From assembly GCA_031283785.1 (NCBI GenBank), contig JAITBC010000210.1:1-25521 (forward strand): a stretch of DNA of 25,521 nt. Direction: 5' to 3'. Numbering within the stretch: position 1 is the first letter of the stretch; each line of letters opens with the position of its first letter. Shown here in pieces: positions 1-7,077 of the stretch. The stretch is from Tannerella sp. (GTDB lineage Bacteria; Bacteroidota; Bacteroidia; Bacteroidales; Tannerellaceae). The position numbers were made by a program, and so were the translations under genes. The notes under the pieces are model-generated. The model ran no database searches and had not been told where the DNA came from. It was given only the letters and a program-made list of their open reading frames with translations.

Positions 1-1
1 T

Positions 2-1195
2 GATCTCGCATATCAGAACAATTACCGGCAGGAATATTCCGAGCCTGTTTCGCACGGTTATATGCCGATTCCTCCCGGCACATTGGAACGCCGGTTTAAT
101 AAAGATACCTATACGGCAAATGCCACGGTAAAATTTACGCTTGCTTCCGAACATAACATATACGCAGGTTTTAATTTTGAACGGCAAAACAATCGACGTG
201 GCGGCTGGGGCTTTATTATTCCGGATTTCATAACAAGCTCTTCAGGCGCGTTCGTTTATGATAGATGGTATCTGTCCGATAAGCTGATAATCAGTGGTGG
301 CGCCCGCCTCGACAGAATACAAATGGAGGTCGATATGTATAAGGATTGGTATAAGACGCCTGATGAAAACGGGAATCTTGTTTACAGGGAGCGCTCGGCG
401 GCTCTACAGCGGACGTTCCGGTGTTTGACATGGTCGCTTGGCGTGAATTATAATCCGGGAGACTGGATTTTCAAGGCGAACATAGGTAAAAGTTTTCGCG
501 CTCCCATACCCAAGGAACTCGCTTCGGACGGCGTGAACTATCATATCTTCCGTTACGAAAAAGGCAATGCCGGACTGTCTCCCGAAGAGTCGTATCAGCT
601 GGATGCAGGCATCAATTGGAGTAGCGAAACGCTTGACATTCGGATAGAACCGTATTTGAATTATTTCCCGAATTTTATTTATTTGAATCCGACTGCCGAT
701 TACAACGAAGGGTTGCAGATGTATTATTACATGCAGAGCAAAGTTTTTCGGTGGGGATTTGAATTTGATATCAATTATAAAATCGCCGAGTGTGCAGAAG
801 TGAGTTTGATGGGCGATTACCTCTATGCGCGGCAACTTTCGGGCGATAAAAAGGGTTATACGCTACCGTTTTCGCCGCCTGCCGGTGCGGCCGTTGAAAT
901 AAAATATTTGCCGCAAGTCCGCCGGGCTGGTAAAGATGGTTATATCTCGTTTGTTTTCAGGGCAGTAGCTGCTCAGAATGAAATTGTTCCTCCCGAGAAT
1001 ACAACACCGGGATATCGGTTGCTTAATGCGGCATGGGGACGGTCGTTTACAGTCGGAGAAACCGGCCTGAACGTCGGTTTCCAGGCAAATAACCTGTTTA
1101 ACAGGCGGTATTATGATCATACGGGTTTTTACCGCCTGATAGATGTCCCCGAAGCAGGACGCAATTTTTCGATGATGATAGGGTTTAAATTTTGA
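2..1195 (+). CDS. TonB-dependent outer-membrane receptor, C-terminal part (5' end outside window)
   Basis: The frame is open from the left edge, so the Met at 62 is internal and about 397 C-terminal residues are visible. The sequence has alternating aromatic and polar beta-strands, a late segment NNLFNRRYYDHTGFY typical of the last strands of TonB-dependent receptor barrels, and a terminal Phe (MMIGFKF), the usual signal for outer-membrane barrel assembly. Such receptors import metal chelates, vitamins or glycans using TonB energy. The plug domain, TonB box and signal peptide would lie upstream. The next two genes on the same strand encode a His-rich lipoprotein and a Fur/Zur-family repressor, so a metal or metallophore is the likeliest substrate; that is inference from context. 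The family is confident, the substrate is not. Confidence 0.9.
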   Translation, partial: DLAYQNNYRQEYSEPVSHGYMPIPPGTLERRFNKDTYTANATVKFTLASEHNIYAGFNFERQNNRRGGWGFIIPDFITSSSGAFVYDRWYLSDKLIISGGARLDRIQMEVDMYKDWYKTPDENGNLVYRERSAALQRTFRCLTWSLGVNYNPGDWIFKANIGKSFRAPIPKELASDGVNYHIFRYEKGNAGLSPEESYQLDAGINWSSETLDIRIEPYLNYFPNFIYLNPTADYNEGLQMYYYMQSKVFRWGFEFDINYKIAECAEVSLMGDYLYARQLSGDKKGYTLPFSPPAGAAVEIKYLPQVRRAGKDGYISFVFRAVAAQNEIVPPENTTPGYRLLNAAWGRSFTVGETGLNVGFQANNLFNRRYYDHTGFYRLIDVPEAGRNFSMMIGFKF

Positions 1196-1310
1196 TGACG
1201 TTCCTGAAAATTCCTTTTCTCGAAAAATATTCTATCTGCGGGATTTGTGAGTTTTGGATGAATGGATTTGTGTTGATTTATTAACGATTTGATAACATAA
1301 TGATAAGAAA

Positions 1311-1826
1311 ATGAATGATAAAAAACGAAAAATGAAGGAAGTATGTTCCCTGATCGCTGTTTTACCGGCGCTTCTTTTGGGAGGATGCGGTAGCGACGAG
1401 GAGGCGAAGGATATGCAGAAACCGGTGATTGAAATGAATGGCGGCGGGTATTTTCCACAAAACTGTACGACGCTGAAACGCGGCGACAGGTTTATGCTTA
1501 AGGCAAAGTTCTCGGATAATGTGGAATTGGGTAATTATAATATTGAAATCCATAATAATTTCGACCACCATTCACACAGTACCGGCGGTGAAGAATGTGA
1601 AACGGATGAAAAAAAGACGCCTGTCAATGCATGGGTTTTCAACAGGGATTATTCCATACCTGCAGGTCTGAAAGAATTTGAAGCGGGCAATGAGATAACT
1701 GTTCCCGTCGATGTCGATACGGGCGACTATCATTTTATGGTACGCCTGACCGACAAGGCGGGATGGCAACAACTGATGGCTGTCAGCGTAAAAATCGGCG
1801 AACAGGAACAAATAAAAATAGAATAG
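1311..1826 (+). CDS. DUF4625-like histidine-rich lipoprotein
   Basis: A 171-residue protein with a lipoprotein signal: a charged N-terminus, a hydrophobic stretch and a lipobox LLGGC with the lipidated Cys at 26. An alternative start at Met8 (1332) would leave a more ordinary signal length. The mature part looks like one beta-sandwich domain resembling the Bacteroidetes DUF4625 family. It contains a His/acid cluster, HNNFDHHSHS at residues 81-90 followed by EE and E, which looks like a metal-binding loop. The gene sits between a TonB-dependent receptor and a Fur-family repressor gene, so a role in capturing a metal such as zinc at the outer membrane is plausible. The DUF4625 name is from memory of the family pattern; metal binding is inference. 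Confidence 0.75.
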   Translation: MNDKKRKMKEVCSLIAVLPALLLGGCGSDEEAKDMQKPVIEMNGGGYFPQNCTTLKRGDRFMLKAKFSDNVELGNYNIEIHNNFDHHSHSTGGEECETDEKKTPVNAWVFNRDYSIPAGLKEFEAGNEITVPVDVDTGDYHFMVRLTDKAGWQQLMAVSVKIGEQEQIKIE

Positions 1827-1868
1827 GATAAGGTAGAACTTTCCGGTTGTTTATTACATTAATATTAT

Positions 1869-2270
1869 ATGGACAAGAAAAAAAGAAACACAAAAGCAAA
1901 AAGAGAGGTGATGAGCGTCTTCGAGGAATCGAAGTCTGCCCTGTGCCACGAGGATATTGAGAAACGTTTATCCGGGCAATTGGATCGTGTAACGATTTAT
2001 CGTATTCTTCAGGGATTTTACGAAGACGGGAAGATACATAAAATCGTCGGCGACAATAGCAAAACTTATTATGCATTATGTCATGATTGTGATCACGAAC
2101 ATCACCGTGACAATCATCCGCATTTCCGTTGTATAAAGTGCAATATGGTTACATGTATTGAAAATGCGCTATTATCCCCGGAAGTGCCGGAGGAATACAG
2201 CGTTTCATCCGTTTCTACGTTTATTTCGGGACTTTGCCCCAAGTGCAGGCAGGATTCGTTTTTTTATTAG
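1869..2270 (+). CDS. Fur/Zur-family metal-responsive transcriptional repressor
   Basis: A 133-residue protein of normal Fur-family length. An N-terminal winged helix with recognition segment DRVTIYRILQGFYEDGKI (about 39-56) is followed by the metal-binding dimerisation half. Ligand candidates are the His-rich stretch HEHHRDNHPHF (76-86) and two CxxC pairs, Cys88/Cys91 and Cys123/Cys126, the structural zinc site of Fur/Zur/PerR proteins. An extra CxxC (Cys71/Cys74) lies just before the His cluster. These proteins repress uptake genes when loaded with metal. Its position behind a TonB receptor and a His-rich lipoprotein suggests it controls that locus, with zinc (Zur) more likely than iron, but the metal cannot be decided from sequence. 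It ends just before a strong hairpin terminator. Confidence 0.9.
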   Translation: MDKKKRNTKAKREVMSVFEESKSALCHEDIEKRLSGQLDRVTIYRILQGFYEDGKIHKIVGDNSKTYYALCHDCDHEHHRDNHPHFRCIKCNMVTCIENALLSPEVPEEYSVSSVSTFISGLCPKCRQDSFFY

Positions 2271-2272
2271 GC

Positions 2273-2306
2273 AAAAAAAAACAGAAGGCGATTGGCCTTC
2301 TGTTTT
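2273..2306. terminator. Bidirectional intrinsic terminator between fur-like and RRM genes
   Basis: A perfect 9-bp stem, acagaaggc (2281-2289) with gccttctgt (2295-2303), has a 5-nt loop, a run of eight A on the left and TTTT on the right. The flanking A and T runs extend the pairing and supply a U-tract for transcripts from either side. It lies 3 bp after the Fur-family stop codon and about 17 bp before the end of the convergent RRM gene, so it can serve both. Confidence 0.85.
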
Positions 2307-2322
2307 CCTGTTCGCTGGATTT

Positions 2323-2673
2323 TTAGTATCTCCCTCCGAATCCTCCGTTGTTTTTTCCGAATCCTCCGCTATTTCTTCTGAATCCGTTGTTGTTGCCGCG
2401 ACCGCGATTTCCCCCGGACGACGGATGTTCTGTTCTTGGACGCGCGATGCTTACCGATATAACTTTGTTGTCATATTCAGCGCCGTTTAATTCATCAATA
2501 GCCTTCTGGCCATCTGTGTCATTGGGCATTTCTACAAAGCCAAACCCCCTTGAGCGTCCGGTTTCCCTGTCATTAATAACTCTTGCTGAAGAAACCTCTC
2601 CATACTCTGCAAATAACTCGTTTAAGTCGGCATCATTTATGCTGTAGCTTAAACCTGAAATGTAAATGTTCAT
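2323..2673 (-). CDS. Glycine-rich RRM-domain RNA-binding protein
   Basis: A 116-residue protein with one RNA-recognition motif and a flexible Gly/Asn/Arg-rich tail. RNP2 is IYISGL (3-8) and RNP1 is RGFGFVEM (42-49), with the aromatic residues that stack on RNA in place. From about residue 85 the chain is almost only G, N, R, F and S (GGFGKNNGGFGGRY at the end), like the glycine-rich RRM proteins of plants and cyanobacteria. Small RRM proteins of this kind are common in Bacteroidetes, where they are thought to act as RNA chaperones or post-transcriptional regulators. The gene stands alone, faces a shared terminator, and a -7 box about 120 bp upstream implies a long 5' leader. Confidence 0.92.
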   Translation of the reverse strand: MNIYISGLSYSINDADLNELFAEYGEVSSARVINDRETGRSRGFGFVEMPNDTDGQKAIDELNGAEYDNKVISVSIARPRTEHPSSGGNRGRGNNNGFRRNSGGFGKNNGGFGGRY

Positions 2674-3001
2674 TAAAATTTTAGTTAAAAAAATAATTAA
2701 TACTTTTGATTGAGTAGGAAATTTAAAAGGAGAGACTACTTAAAATACATATAAAAAGAAGAACTTTACTATAAAATCCATTCTCAAATCGGACAAAGGT
2801 AATCATTTAATCTATATAAGACAGCGCTTTTAAGTTTATTTCTGTTTTTTTAACATAAATGCCTGAACAAACCGATTAAAGAGACTTTTTAAAAGGCATA
2901 TTATTTTTTAATCTCTTGATATTTAACATTTCATTTTATAAATTTTCCATCATGGGCGCTTTTGTCCTGTGTATAAATGTCTACGGGCTATCGTCCGGGA
3001 A
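2674..3001. other. AT-rich intergenic region with probable RRM-gene leader
   Basis: These 328 bases contain no convincing gene. The RRM gene reads leftward out of the region, and a match to the Bacteroidetes -7 box for that direction lies at 2794-2801, giving a predicted leader of over 100 nt with A/T runs. Nothing clear was seen in 2830-3001, next to the end of the esterase gene. Confidence 0.5.
2794..2801 (-). promoter_or_regulatory. Candidate -7 box of the RRM gene promoter
   Basis: On the minus strand this reads TACCTTTG, an exact TAnnTTTG match. No TTTG-type -33 element is visible at 17-21 bp, so the call rests on one box and the AT-rich setting. The transcript would start near 2787. 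Confidence 0.45.
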
Positions 3002-4285
3002 TCATTTATGACACTGTTTTTGCAGCCATTCGTTACCGGCGGCCGTTTGTTCGGGATAAGTCCAATGACCGGTATTCAGGTATAACTTCAATTCTTTTTG
3101 GCCGGGAATGACATTGTATGCTGCCGACATGGATGTTGGCGGGCAAACCGTATCGTTGAACCCCCAGCTATACCATCCCGGAGCCTGTACCCGGCGGGCA
3201 AAGTTTACAACATCAAAATAAGGTAACGTTTCCACTTCGTTTGGCTGTGGTTTTACATTCCTGTAGTAGTGAGGCCAGCCTCCGGCACGATTATTCAGGT
3301 AACCGGCAAAATCGCACAAGGCGGGATAGTAAGCTGCAAGGAACTTTATGCGCGGGTCTAATCCGGCTGTGACGATTGACAGTGCACCGCCCTGGCTTCC
3401 TCCTGTAACGCCGACTGTATTACCGTCAAATTCGGGTAACGAATAAATAAAATCCACTGCGCGGACGCAACCTGTGTATACTCGTTTGTAATAATGGACA
3501 TCGCGGTTGTTCATGTTTATTCTCGGATAGTCGTTTAATGCTCCGGCACTTAAATTATTGTATACTTCCTGCGGCATTGTTACGGGAATACCGTGTATGC
3601 CGATCTCTAATACGATAACGTCGTCATTCCCTATGCCGGAGCCTCCGTATGGACGAATCCCGGCGCCGGGTACGCGCAGTATTGCCGGATATTTGCCGGG
3701 AGCTTTCGGCGTGACAAGTATGCCGTATATGCGCGAACTGTAACGATCGTTCTGAAAACTCACTTCATATACATCTTGTGTGGAGGTACATTTTTCGGGA
3801 AGTAAAATCTTTTTTGGGCTTAAGGGCGTTTTACGGGCTTCGACGATAACATCCGACCAGAATTTGTCGAAATCATCCGGATTGACTGTTGTGGGTTGTA
3901 TGTTCTCGATATCATATCCCGCGGTAGCCATTTCTTCATAATTTTTTCCATCGACTTTAGCCGTTACTTTGCAGCGAAGGAATCCGGGCTCTTTCATCGA
4001 AGATTTCAGCGTTAGTTTGCCGTCCTTCAAAATCACGCCGTCTTTCTTTTCCGTGGGAAAAACTTCGGGGCCGATTTCATAATCTACGGATACATTTTTC
4101 ATCAGTATATTGTCTTTATAGACCTGAATGTCGAACGTGACATCCTCTTTCACTTTATACCTCCAGTCGGCATGATTGGGAGTAACGATTACATTTACCG
4201 TTTTTTGGGGAGGTTGTGCATGGACATTTGCGATTATTCCCCAAAAGCAGCATAATGAACAAACGAATAAATTTTTTTTTCTCAT
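3002..4285 (-). CDS. Secreted CE7-type acetyl (xylan) esterase with extra N-terminal domain
   Basis: A 427-residue protein with a signal peptide (1-23, cleavage after VHA). Residues about 28-130 form a beta-sandwich-like domain and about 135-427 an alpha/beta-hydrolase domain. The catalytic triad can be placed: Ser297 in GGSQGG, Asp378 in GFNDTVCPP and His407 in TGHW. The layout matches acetylxylan esterase/cephalosporin-C deacetylase (CE7) enzymes, which remove acetyl groups from oligosaccharides. Single-domain cytosolic CE7 enzymes are about 320 residues, so the secretion signal and added domain point to periplasmic or surface action on glycans. The usual CE7 RGQ motif is not visible; GIHGIPV lies at about that position. 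No glycoside hydrolase or SusCD genes are adjacent, so the substrate is unknown. It has its own promoter region at 4329-4396. Confidence 0.85.
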   Translation of the reverse strand: MRKKNLFVCSLCCFWGIIANVHAQPPQKTVNVIVTPNHADWRYKVKEDVTFDIQVYKDNILMKNVSVDYEIGPEVFPTEKKDGVILKDGKLTLKSSMKEPGFLRCKVTAKVDGKNYEEMATAGYDIENIQPTTVNPDDFDKFWSDVIVEARKTPLSPKKILLPEKCTSTQDVYEVSFQNDRYSSRIYGILVTPKAPGKYPAILRVPGAGIRPYGGSGIGNDDVIVLEIGIHGIPVTMPQEVYNNLSAGALNDYPRINMNNRDVHYYKRVYTGCVRAVDFIYSLPEFDGNTVGVTGGSQGGALSIVTAGLDPRIKFLAAYYPALCDFAGYLNNRAGGWPHYYRNVKPQPNEVETLPYFDVVNFARRVQAPGWYSWGFNDTVCPPTSMSAAYNVIPGQKELKLYLNTGHWTYPEQTAAGNEWLQKQCHK

Positions 4286-4328
4286 AAATGCGTGTATTTA
4301 AAAATTAAACATGGTTGAAAACAAAACA

Positions 4329-4362
4329 GCATGTCGTGTCATATTCAAATGACACGACATGC
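4329..4362. repeat. 14-bp perfect inverted repeat at the esterase promoter
   Basis: GCATGTCGTGTCAT (4329-4342) and its exact reverse complement (4349-4362) flank a 6-nt spacer, ATTCAA. The repeat begins at the G/C edge of the putative -7 box (4362-4369, minus strand) and covers the expected transcription start. It could be an operator for a dimeric regulator or a hairpin at the 5' end of the esterase mRNA. There is no following T-run in the esterase direction, so it does not look like a terminator. Confidence 0.8.
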
Positions 4363-4406
4363 AAAGTTAACATTAAATTTTCAGATTACACACAAACGAA
4401 TAAAAA
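4361..4406 (-). repeat. Promoter-like dispersed repeat, copy 1
   Basis: This 46-bp stretch matches 20901-20946 at 41 of 46 positions, and all five differences are A/G transitions. On the minus strand it reads TTTG, 23 bp, then TAACTTTG (4369-4362), a Bacteroidetes-like promoter with a longer spacer than the usual 19 bp. It points toward the esterase gene 76 bp away. The second copy precedes an Rpn-type nuclease pseudogene, so this copy may be a relic of a lost element. Confidence 0.6.
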
Positions 4407-4425
4407 TATCCGGAAAAATTCAACA

Positions 4426-4824
4426 TCATTCGATATTTCCCTTGATTTTTAGCCGGATACTTGACGGATTCCCGTTAGTGAATACCGTCAGTGATTTGAG
4501 AAATTTTCCTTTACGGCCTTTGGGATCGAAAGATACTTTCACGAAGCCCTGTTCCCCGACACCAACAGCTTCTTTTGTCCACTCCGGAGCCGTGCAGCCG
4601 CAACTTGCGGTTACTTTGGTTATAACGAGGGGGCTGTCGCCTGTGTTTGTGAGCGTAAATTCACATTCGATTATTCCTCCCGATTCGGATACGGTCTCGA
4701 AATCATGTACTACATAGTTGAAAACGACGGTTGTGTCCGTTTTTTCTTCTTTGATAAGACTCTCCTGCGCTTTCATAATATTGGAGAAAGCGCATACGAT
4801 AACTAAAAAAATAATTCGTTTCAT
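4426..4824 (-). CDS. DUF1573 family exported protein
   Basis: A 132-residue protein with a signal peptide (1-19, cleavage before Gln20) and one DUF1573 domain, an immunoglobulin-like fold related to the ASH/MSP group. Hallmarks are HDFETVSESGGIIECEFTLTNTG in the first half and the SCGCTAPEW segment with Cys75 and Cys77, plus a KVSFDPKGRKG turn. Proteins of this family are abundant in Bacteroidetes and are periplasmic or cell-surface; no biochemical role is established. It is not tightly linked to the esterase gene: the 140-bp gap holds that gene's promoter. A near match to a -7 box (GATATTTG on the minus strand, 4861-4854) could be its own promoter. Confidence 0.88.
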   Translation of the reverse strand: MKRIIFLVIVCAFSNIMKAQESLIKEEKTDTTVVFNYVVHDFETVSESGGIIECEFTLTNTGDSPLVITKVTASCGCTAPEWTKEAVGVGEQGFVKVSFDPKGRKGKFLKSLTVFTNGNPSSIRLKIKGNIE

Positions 4825-5127
4825 AGTAAATAATATTCTAAAATTTTACGCCGCAAATATCTGCCGTTTATTTCCGATACAAAAGTTTTTCTTTTCAAAT
4901 GATGCTTAGATAATTGTCAAATTATTTATTCCCGGACGGGAATAAACCGAAGTTTATGTTAAAAAATAGTAGGATTAATGTCAAGGACAATCTCTATAAT
5001 ATTAATAAACAGACATTTATGGTAAATGCGGCAATGTTCCCGGTATTTGCAGGAATTTAAGAATAACTTATCTTTGTTCTCATAAAAATAGCGTGGCACA
5101 TTTGCATAACATGTTAAATATTGAAAT
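4825..5127. other. Divergent intergenic region, DUF1573 gene / membrane regulator
   Basis: The 303-bp gap separates two divergent genes. It contains a strong rightward promoter (5046-5076) and a one-mismatch leftward -7 box (4854-4861). A short leftward frame across 4959-5180 has no recognisable content and overlaps the start of the regulator gene, so it was not called. Confidence 0.6.
5046..5076 (+). promoter_or_regulatory. Promoter of the membrane-anchored winged-helix regulator gene
   Basis: TTTG at 5046-5049, a spacer of exactly 19 bp and TATCTTTG at 5069-5076 match both elements of the Bacteroidetes housekeeping promoter at the canonical distance. Transcription would start near 5083, leaving a leader of about 45 nt before the ATG at 5128. 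Confidence 0.75.
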
Positions 5128-6222
5128 ATGATCAAATCCAATAAGTATTTTTGTTTGCCGGTTTTTGTCCTGGCAGGCATGATTATCTTGCTGCTTATGC
5201 AATCTTTATTGTTGCATTATGTATACAGGTTGACCCGCCGGCAATTATTGACGGATATGCACGAGGCTTTCAGCCAGGCTTACCGGAAGGAACAGACTTA
5301 TCGTATACCCGTTGTTGATATTGTAAATCCGGGTCCGGTGACGATAGAAAGCTGTGGAACGGAGGAAGTGCAAATCATACGTAAATGTCCCGAACCTGAT
5401 ACGGTAGTGTATAAAAATCCTTCGGAATGTTCGATCGAAACGTTTATAAACCGTGTATTTGCGGATTTGCGGGAACATATCGAACCGATGAATATATATT
5501 GTCTGGCAGATTTGTTTGCCGGTATGCTTCATGACATGAATGTTCCCATATATTTTGTTATAGAAAGATTTGATGTATCTTCCGGGGAGGTGCTGGATTC
5601 GTCGCTGCTTCCCGATAAAAAACAACCGAAAATGAATCCGGTGACGACAATTGTTCTGGATATTTCGGGACAGGAGGCTTTGCGTGCGATTTTGCATATG
5701 ACGCCCGGAGTGATATTAGGGCAGATGACGGATGCTTTAATCTACTTTATTTTTATGATTATCATTGAGATGATTTGCTCTTTCCTTATAATATATCATA
5801 AAGATACAAAGCCGGGTGTTACCGGCGGGGAGAATGAAACGACGCAGTCGATGCCTGTCAGAGAAGATAAAACGGACAATATGAATCATACTTTTGTGTT
5901 AGGCAGGTATCTGTTTGTCCCGGCTAAAAACGAATTACAGGGCTTCGGAGAGATCATCCTGTTGAATAAAAAAGAAAATGCTATTTTATATTCGTTATGC
6001 ACGCAATGTGGCAATGTCATGACACGAAACGCTCTTTTGAGAGAAAACTGGGGCGACAGCGGATTCATTTATTCCCGCAGTCTGGATACGTATATTACCA
6101 CATTGCGTAAATATTTAAAGAAAGATGCTTCCGTACAGATCGTTGCGATTAAGGGGGTGGGCTATAAACTTGTGACGCATGGCGACGTGCAGTATGTCGA
6201 TAAGTCGAAAAAATATGATTAA
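5128..6222 (+). CDS. Membrane-anchored one-component regulator: periplasmic sensor with C-terminal OmpR-type winged helix
   Basis: A 364-residue protein. A first membrane helix spans about residues 10-32, a periplasmic domain about 33-200 and a second membrane helix about 202-223. A polar linker leads to a cytoplasmic winged-helix domain (about 255-349). The last part is clearly OmpR/PhoB-type: NKKENAILYSL, then RNALLRENWGD, RSLDTYITTLRKYL and VGYKL in the right order. The front half has the two-helix, periplasmic-loop layout of a sensor kinase, but there is no HisKA/HATPase and no receiver domain. The signal would therefore pass straight through the membrane to the DNA-binding domain, as in ToxR/CadC but with the domain order reversed. 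Its target is unknown. The nearest downstream gene, queH, is 204 bp away, so co-transcription is uncertain. Confidence 0.85.
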   Translation: MIKSNKYFCLPVFVLAGMIILLLMQSLLLHYVYRLTRRQLLTDMHEAFSQAYRKEQTYRIPVVDIVNPGPVTIESCGTEEVQIIRKCPEPDTVVYKNPSECSIETFINRVFADLREHIEPMNIYCLADLFAGMLHDMNVPIYFVIERFDVSSGEVLDSSLLPDKKQPKMNPVTTIVLDISGQEALRAILHMTPGVILGQMTDALIYFIFMIIIEMICSFLIIYHKDTKPGVTGGENETTQSMPVREDKTDNMNHTFVLGRYLFVPAKNELQGFGEIILLNKKENAILYSLCTQCGNVMTRNALLRENWGDSGFIYSRSLDTYITTLRKYLKKDASVQIVAIKGVGYKLVTHGDVQYVDKSKKYD

Positions 6223-6319
6223 ACGGAAATATGGATGAACAGGATGAAGTACGGGGACAAAAAGAGAAAAGAGCCGAACAATCACTGCTCTGCCCTTTCC
6301 TGCCTTAAAAACCTAAAAT

Positions 6320-6352
6320 ATGAAAAAACCTAACCTAAATGTGTTATTATAG
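6320..6352 (+). other. Possible short leader ORF upstream of queH
   Basis: A 10-codon frame, MKKPNLNVLL, ends at TAG about 75 bp before queH in the 204-bp gap. It has an A-rich upstream stretch, as Bacteroidetes starts often do. There is no independent sign that it is translated. A weak -7-like box (TATCTTTA, 6401-6408) lies between it and queH and could be the real queH promoter. Confidence 0.2.
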
Positions 6353-6426
6353 ACTGAAAGTATTTACTAAGGTTTAATGCATAACCAGTTAAATAATGTT
6401 TATCTTTAGAACGGAATTAAAATGAT

Positions 6427-7038
6427 ATGGAGCAAAAATATTTAAAACTGAAAATCGGTACGCCGGGTGGTGAGAAAATAGTATTGCTTCACGCCTGTTG
6501 TGCTCCCTGTTCGACGGCGATTGTAGAGTGCCTGTTGGAACATGATATTCGTCCGACGTTGTTTTATTATAATCCTAATATTTTCCCGGACCGGGAATAT
6601 AAAAAACGTAAGATGGAATGTCTGCGGCATACACAAATGTTAGGCCTTGACTTCGTCGATGCCGATTATGACCATGAAAAATGGCTCGGTGAAGTGAAGG
6701 GGCTGGAGGATGAACCGGAACGTGGAGCGCGTTGTCTGGAATGTTTTAAAGTGCGCCTTACCGCTACGGCTTTGTATGCAAATGAGCATGGTTTCCGCGT
6801 ATTTGCAACGACATTAGCCGCTTCGCGCTGGAAAAACCTGGAACAGATATCCGAAGCAGGACTGTATGCCGCCGCTTTTTTTCCGGGGCTTACCTTCTGG
6901 GCGCAAAATTGGCGAAAGGGAGGACTGAGCGAACGCCGCAACGAACTGGTGCGTTTATATGACTTTTATAATCAGCAATATTGCGGATGTGAGTATAGTA
7001 TGGATAAGAGGGCGGGGTTGGTGAATAATGAAAAGTGA
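6427..7038 (+). CDS. queH: Epoxyqueuosine reductase QueH
   Basis: A 203-residue protein of the QueH (former DUF208) family, which carries out the last step of queuosine synthesis in tRNA, reducing epoxyqueuosine to queuosine; it replaces the cobalamin-dependent QueG. All landmarks are present: HACCAPCS (Cys24, 25, 28), YNPNIFP (48-54), ARCLECF (Cys103, 106), TTLAASRWK (128-136), NWRKGG (161-166) and YCGCEYS (Cys186, 188). These cysteines include the iron-sulfur and active-site ligands in characterised QueH. The protein acts in the cytosol on tRNAs with GUN anticodons. No other queuosine gene is adjacent. Confidence 0.95.
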   Translation: MEQKYLKLKIGTPGGEKIVLLHACCAPCSTAIVECLLEHDIRPTLFYYNPNIFPDREYKKRKMECLRHTQMLGLDFVDADYDHEKWLGEVKGLEDEPERGARCLECFKVRLTATALYANEHGFRVFATTLAASRWKNLEQISEAGLYAAAFFPGLTFWAQNWRKGGLSERRNELVRLYDFYNQQYCGCEYSMDKRAGLVNNEK

Positions 7039-7077
7039 CTGTCAACACTTATGGCAGGACATGATATAAGGCAAAAT

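Noticed and set aside
404..835. 143-codon open frame on the minus strand
   Set aside because: It lies wholly within the TonB receptor gene, has no recognisable motif, and the receptor frame is clearly coding.
2158..2490. 110-codon plus-strand frame spanning the end of the Fur-family gene and the RRM gene
   Set aside because: It runs through the terminator hairpin and antisense to the RRM gene; its composition is a shadow of the Gly-rich tail.
2701..2708. TACTTTTG on the plus strand, a perfect -7 box
   Set aside because: No gene follows on that strand; likely chance in AT-rich sequence.
4959..5180. 73-codon minus-strand frame upstream of the membrane regulator
   Set aside because: It covers the canonical promoter at 5046-5076 and the start of the regulator gene and has no family resemblance.
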